5,750 bases of DNA, from positions 1 through 5,750 of the forward strand of contig JAJYAS010000260.1 of NCBI GenBank assembly GCA_021779415.1. Reading direction: 5' to 3'. This DNA is from Bacillota bacterium. GTDB lineage: Bacteria > Bacillota_B > Desulfitobacteriia > Desulfitobacteriales > Desulfitobacteriaceae. Positions 4,868 through 5,750 of this stretch are shown here, one piece after another. Under the pieces are notes generated by a model that worked only from the letters and a program-made list of their open reading frames with translations, searched no databases and had not been told where the DNA came from. The position numbers and the translations under genes are program-made. Every line of letters begins with the position of its first letter. Position 1 is the stretch's first letter.

Positions 4868-5750
4868 TGCGAGGGGTACGTCGAGTAGCACTTGGAATGG
4901 CCTTCAGTTTCTTTATTCTTAGTCTTGGTTTAGTCTATTGGCAAGTTGTTCAGGCGGATACCTTGCTGGAAAACCCGGCCAATCGTCGCTTAATTCTCAT
5001 GGAAAGCCGAGTGACTAGGGGAGGAATTTTTGATCGCAACGGCGAAATAATAGCACAAACTCAGACTTCCCAAGGTAAGAAGGTTCGGGTGTATCCCAAG
5101 GGGGAATTGTTCGAGCCTGCCCTCGGTTATTCAACGGTAAAACTGGGCGCAGCCGGTCTGGAAGGAAGTTTGGCTGATTGGTTGCTGGGAATCAAAAAAG
5201 CTACGCCTACCCAAACGATTCAACAGCTCTTTGCCCTTCCCCGCCAAGGGGATGATGTGGTGCTCACCCTAGATACGCGCTTGCAGAGCATTGCTTATAA
5301 TGCACTCAAAGGGAAAAAGGGAGCCGTTGTTGCCCTTGATCCACGAACTGGAGAAATTTTGGCTTTGGTAAGCCAACCTAGTTTTGATCCCACAAATCTT
5401 GACCAAAATTGGAATACTGTCATTAGTCGTAAACAGGAGAGACCTTTAGAGAACCGTGCTTTTTCCCTTTTCCCGCCAGGTTCGGTCATGAAGGTGGTCA
5501 CGTCTGCTTCATTATTTCGAAGTGGGATAAATACCACTGATCTGTATGATAGTACAGGATCGGCGATGATTAATGGACAAGTCATTAACGAACAAAACGG
5601 CAGGGCATTTGGCTGGGTTAACTATAATATGGCGTTGGCCGACTCCTGTAACGCGTATTTTGCCACGTTTGGGGTCAAGGCAGGGGATAAGAATTTCCTT
5701 TCAGCTGCCAAAGGCTTCGGTTTTGGACAAAAAATCCCATTTGAACTGAA
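4867..5750 (+). CDS. pbpA: Class B penicillin-binding protein, PbpA/PBP2-type D,D-transpeptidase (3' end outside window)
   Basis: The frame is open from ATG 4867 to the window end (294 codons plus two bases), so the C-terminal part is missing only because of the edge. The protein begins MRGVRRVALGMAFSFFILSL: a basic head and one membrane anchor (about 8-28), with the rest expected outside the membrane. The N-terminal PBP motif RGGIFDRNGEIIA is at 51-63. LTLDTRLQ (133-140) and GAVVALDPRTGEILALVS (152-169) begin the transpeptidase domain. The active-site SxxK is Ser206-Val-Met-Lys209, after PPG, and SxN is Ser260-Cys-Asn262; the KTG box lies beyond the window. SxxK near residue 206 means a short N-terminal module, as in mycobacterial PbpA and unlike longer PBP2 proteins. 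It would cross-link glycan strands made by the RodA product encoded just before, whose stop it overlaps by one base. A PASTA-domain kinase gene would be expected next. Confidence 0.94.
   Translation, partial: MRGVRRVALGMAFSFFILSLGLVYWQVVQADTLLENPANRRLILMESRVTRGGIFDRNGEIIAQTQTSQGKKVRVYPKGELFEPALGYSTVKLGAAGLEGSLADWLLGIKKATPTQTIQQLFALPRQGDDVVLTLDTRLQSIAYNALKGKKGAVVALDPRTGEILALVSQPSFDPTNLDQNWNTVISRKQERPLENRAFSLFPPGSVMKVVTSASLFRSGINTTDLYDSTGSAMINGQVINEQNGRAFGWVNYNMALADSCNAYFATFGVKAGDKNFLSAAKGFGFGQKIPFEL

Noticed and set aside
5295..5585. Minus-strand open frame of 96 codons near the right edge
   Set aside because: Opposite the pbpA transpeptidase domain, including its SxxK site; the plus strand is clearly coding.

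Overview
The window is a gene-dense, entirely plus-strand stretch of a low-to-moderate GC Gram-positive chromosome. The organism is most likely a Clostridia-class Firmicute of the Peptococcaceae type (Desulfitobacterium/Desulfosporosinus-like). This is inferred from gene order, codon use and protein style; no marker in the window names a species. Seven genes are visible. Two are cut by the window edges, and gaps between genes are 30 bases or less or are overlaps.

Layout: (1) the 3' part of rsmB, a 16S rRNA m5C967 methyltransferase, open at the left edge to 523; (2) rlmN, a radical-SAM 23S rRNA A2503 C2-methyltransferase, 554-1612; (3) a FhaA-like protein with an N-terminal DUF3662 region and a C-terminal FHA domain, 1615-2406; (4) a FhaB-like protein with one membrane anchor and an FHA domain, 2430-2879; (5) a PP2C-family Ser/Thr phosphatase (PrpC/Stp/PstP type), 2860-3579; (6) a SEDS-family peptidoglycan polymerase of RodA/FtsW type, 3584-4867; (7) the 5' part of a class B penicillin-binding protein of PbpA type, from 4867 past the right edge. 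This last gene has no stop inside the window, so it is easy to overlook, but its reading frame is open for 294 codons and carries the SxxK and SxN active-site motifs.

The genes read as one operon. The left part (rsmB-rlmN, then the phosphatase) matches the Bacillus-type order rsmB-rlmN-prpC-prkC-rsgA-rpe. The inserted block fhaA-fhaB-phosphatase-rodA-pbpA matches the actinobacterial cell-wall signalling cluster (fhaA-fhaB-pstP-rodA-pbpA-pknA-pknB). The expected partner, a PASTA-domain Ser/Thr kinase, is not in the window and would be predicted just downstream of pbpA. The inferred logic is that a kinase/phosphatase pair sets the phosphothreonine state of proteins read by the two FHA modules, and these tune a RodA-PbpA polymerase/transpeptidase pair at the membrane.

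The most notable detail is a GarA/OdhI-like phosphoacceptor motif (ESTTIFR) in the linker just before the FHA domain of the FhaA-like protein. It suggests a phosphorylation-driven, self-binding switch. I saw no RNA genes, mobile elements, CRISPR arrays or convincing terminators.
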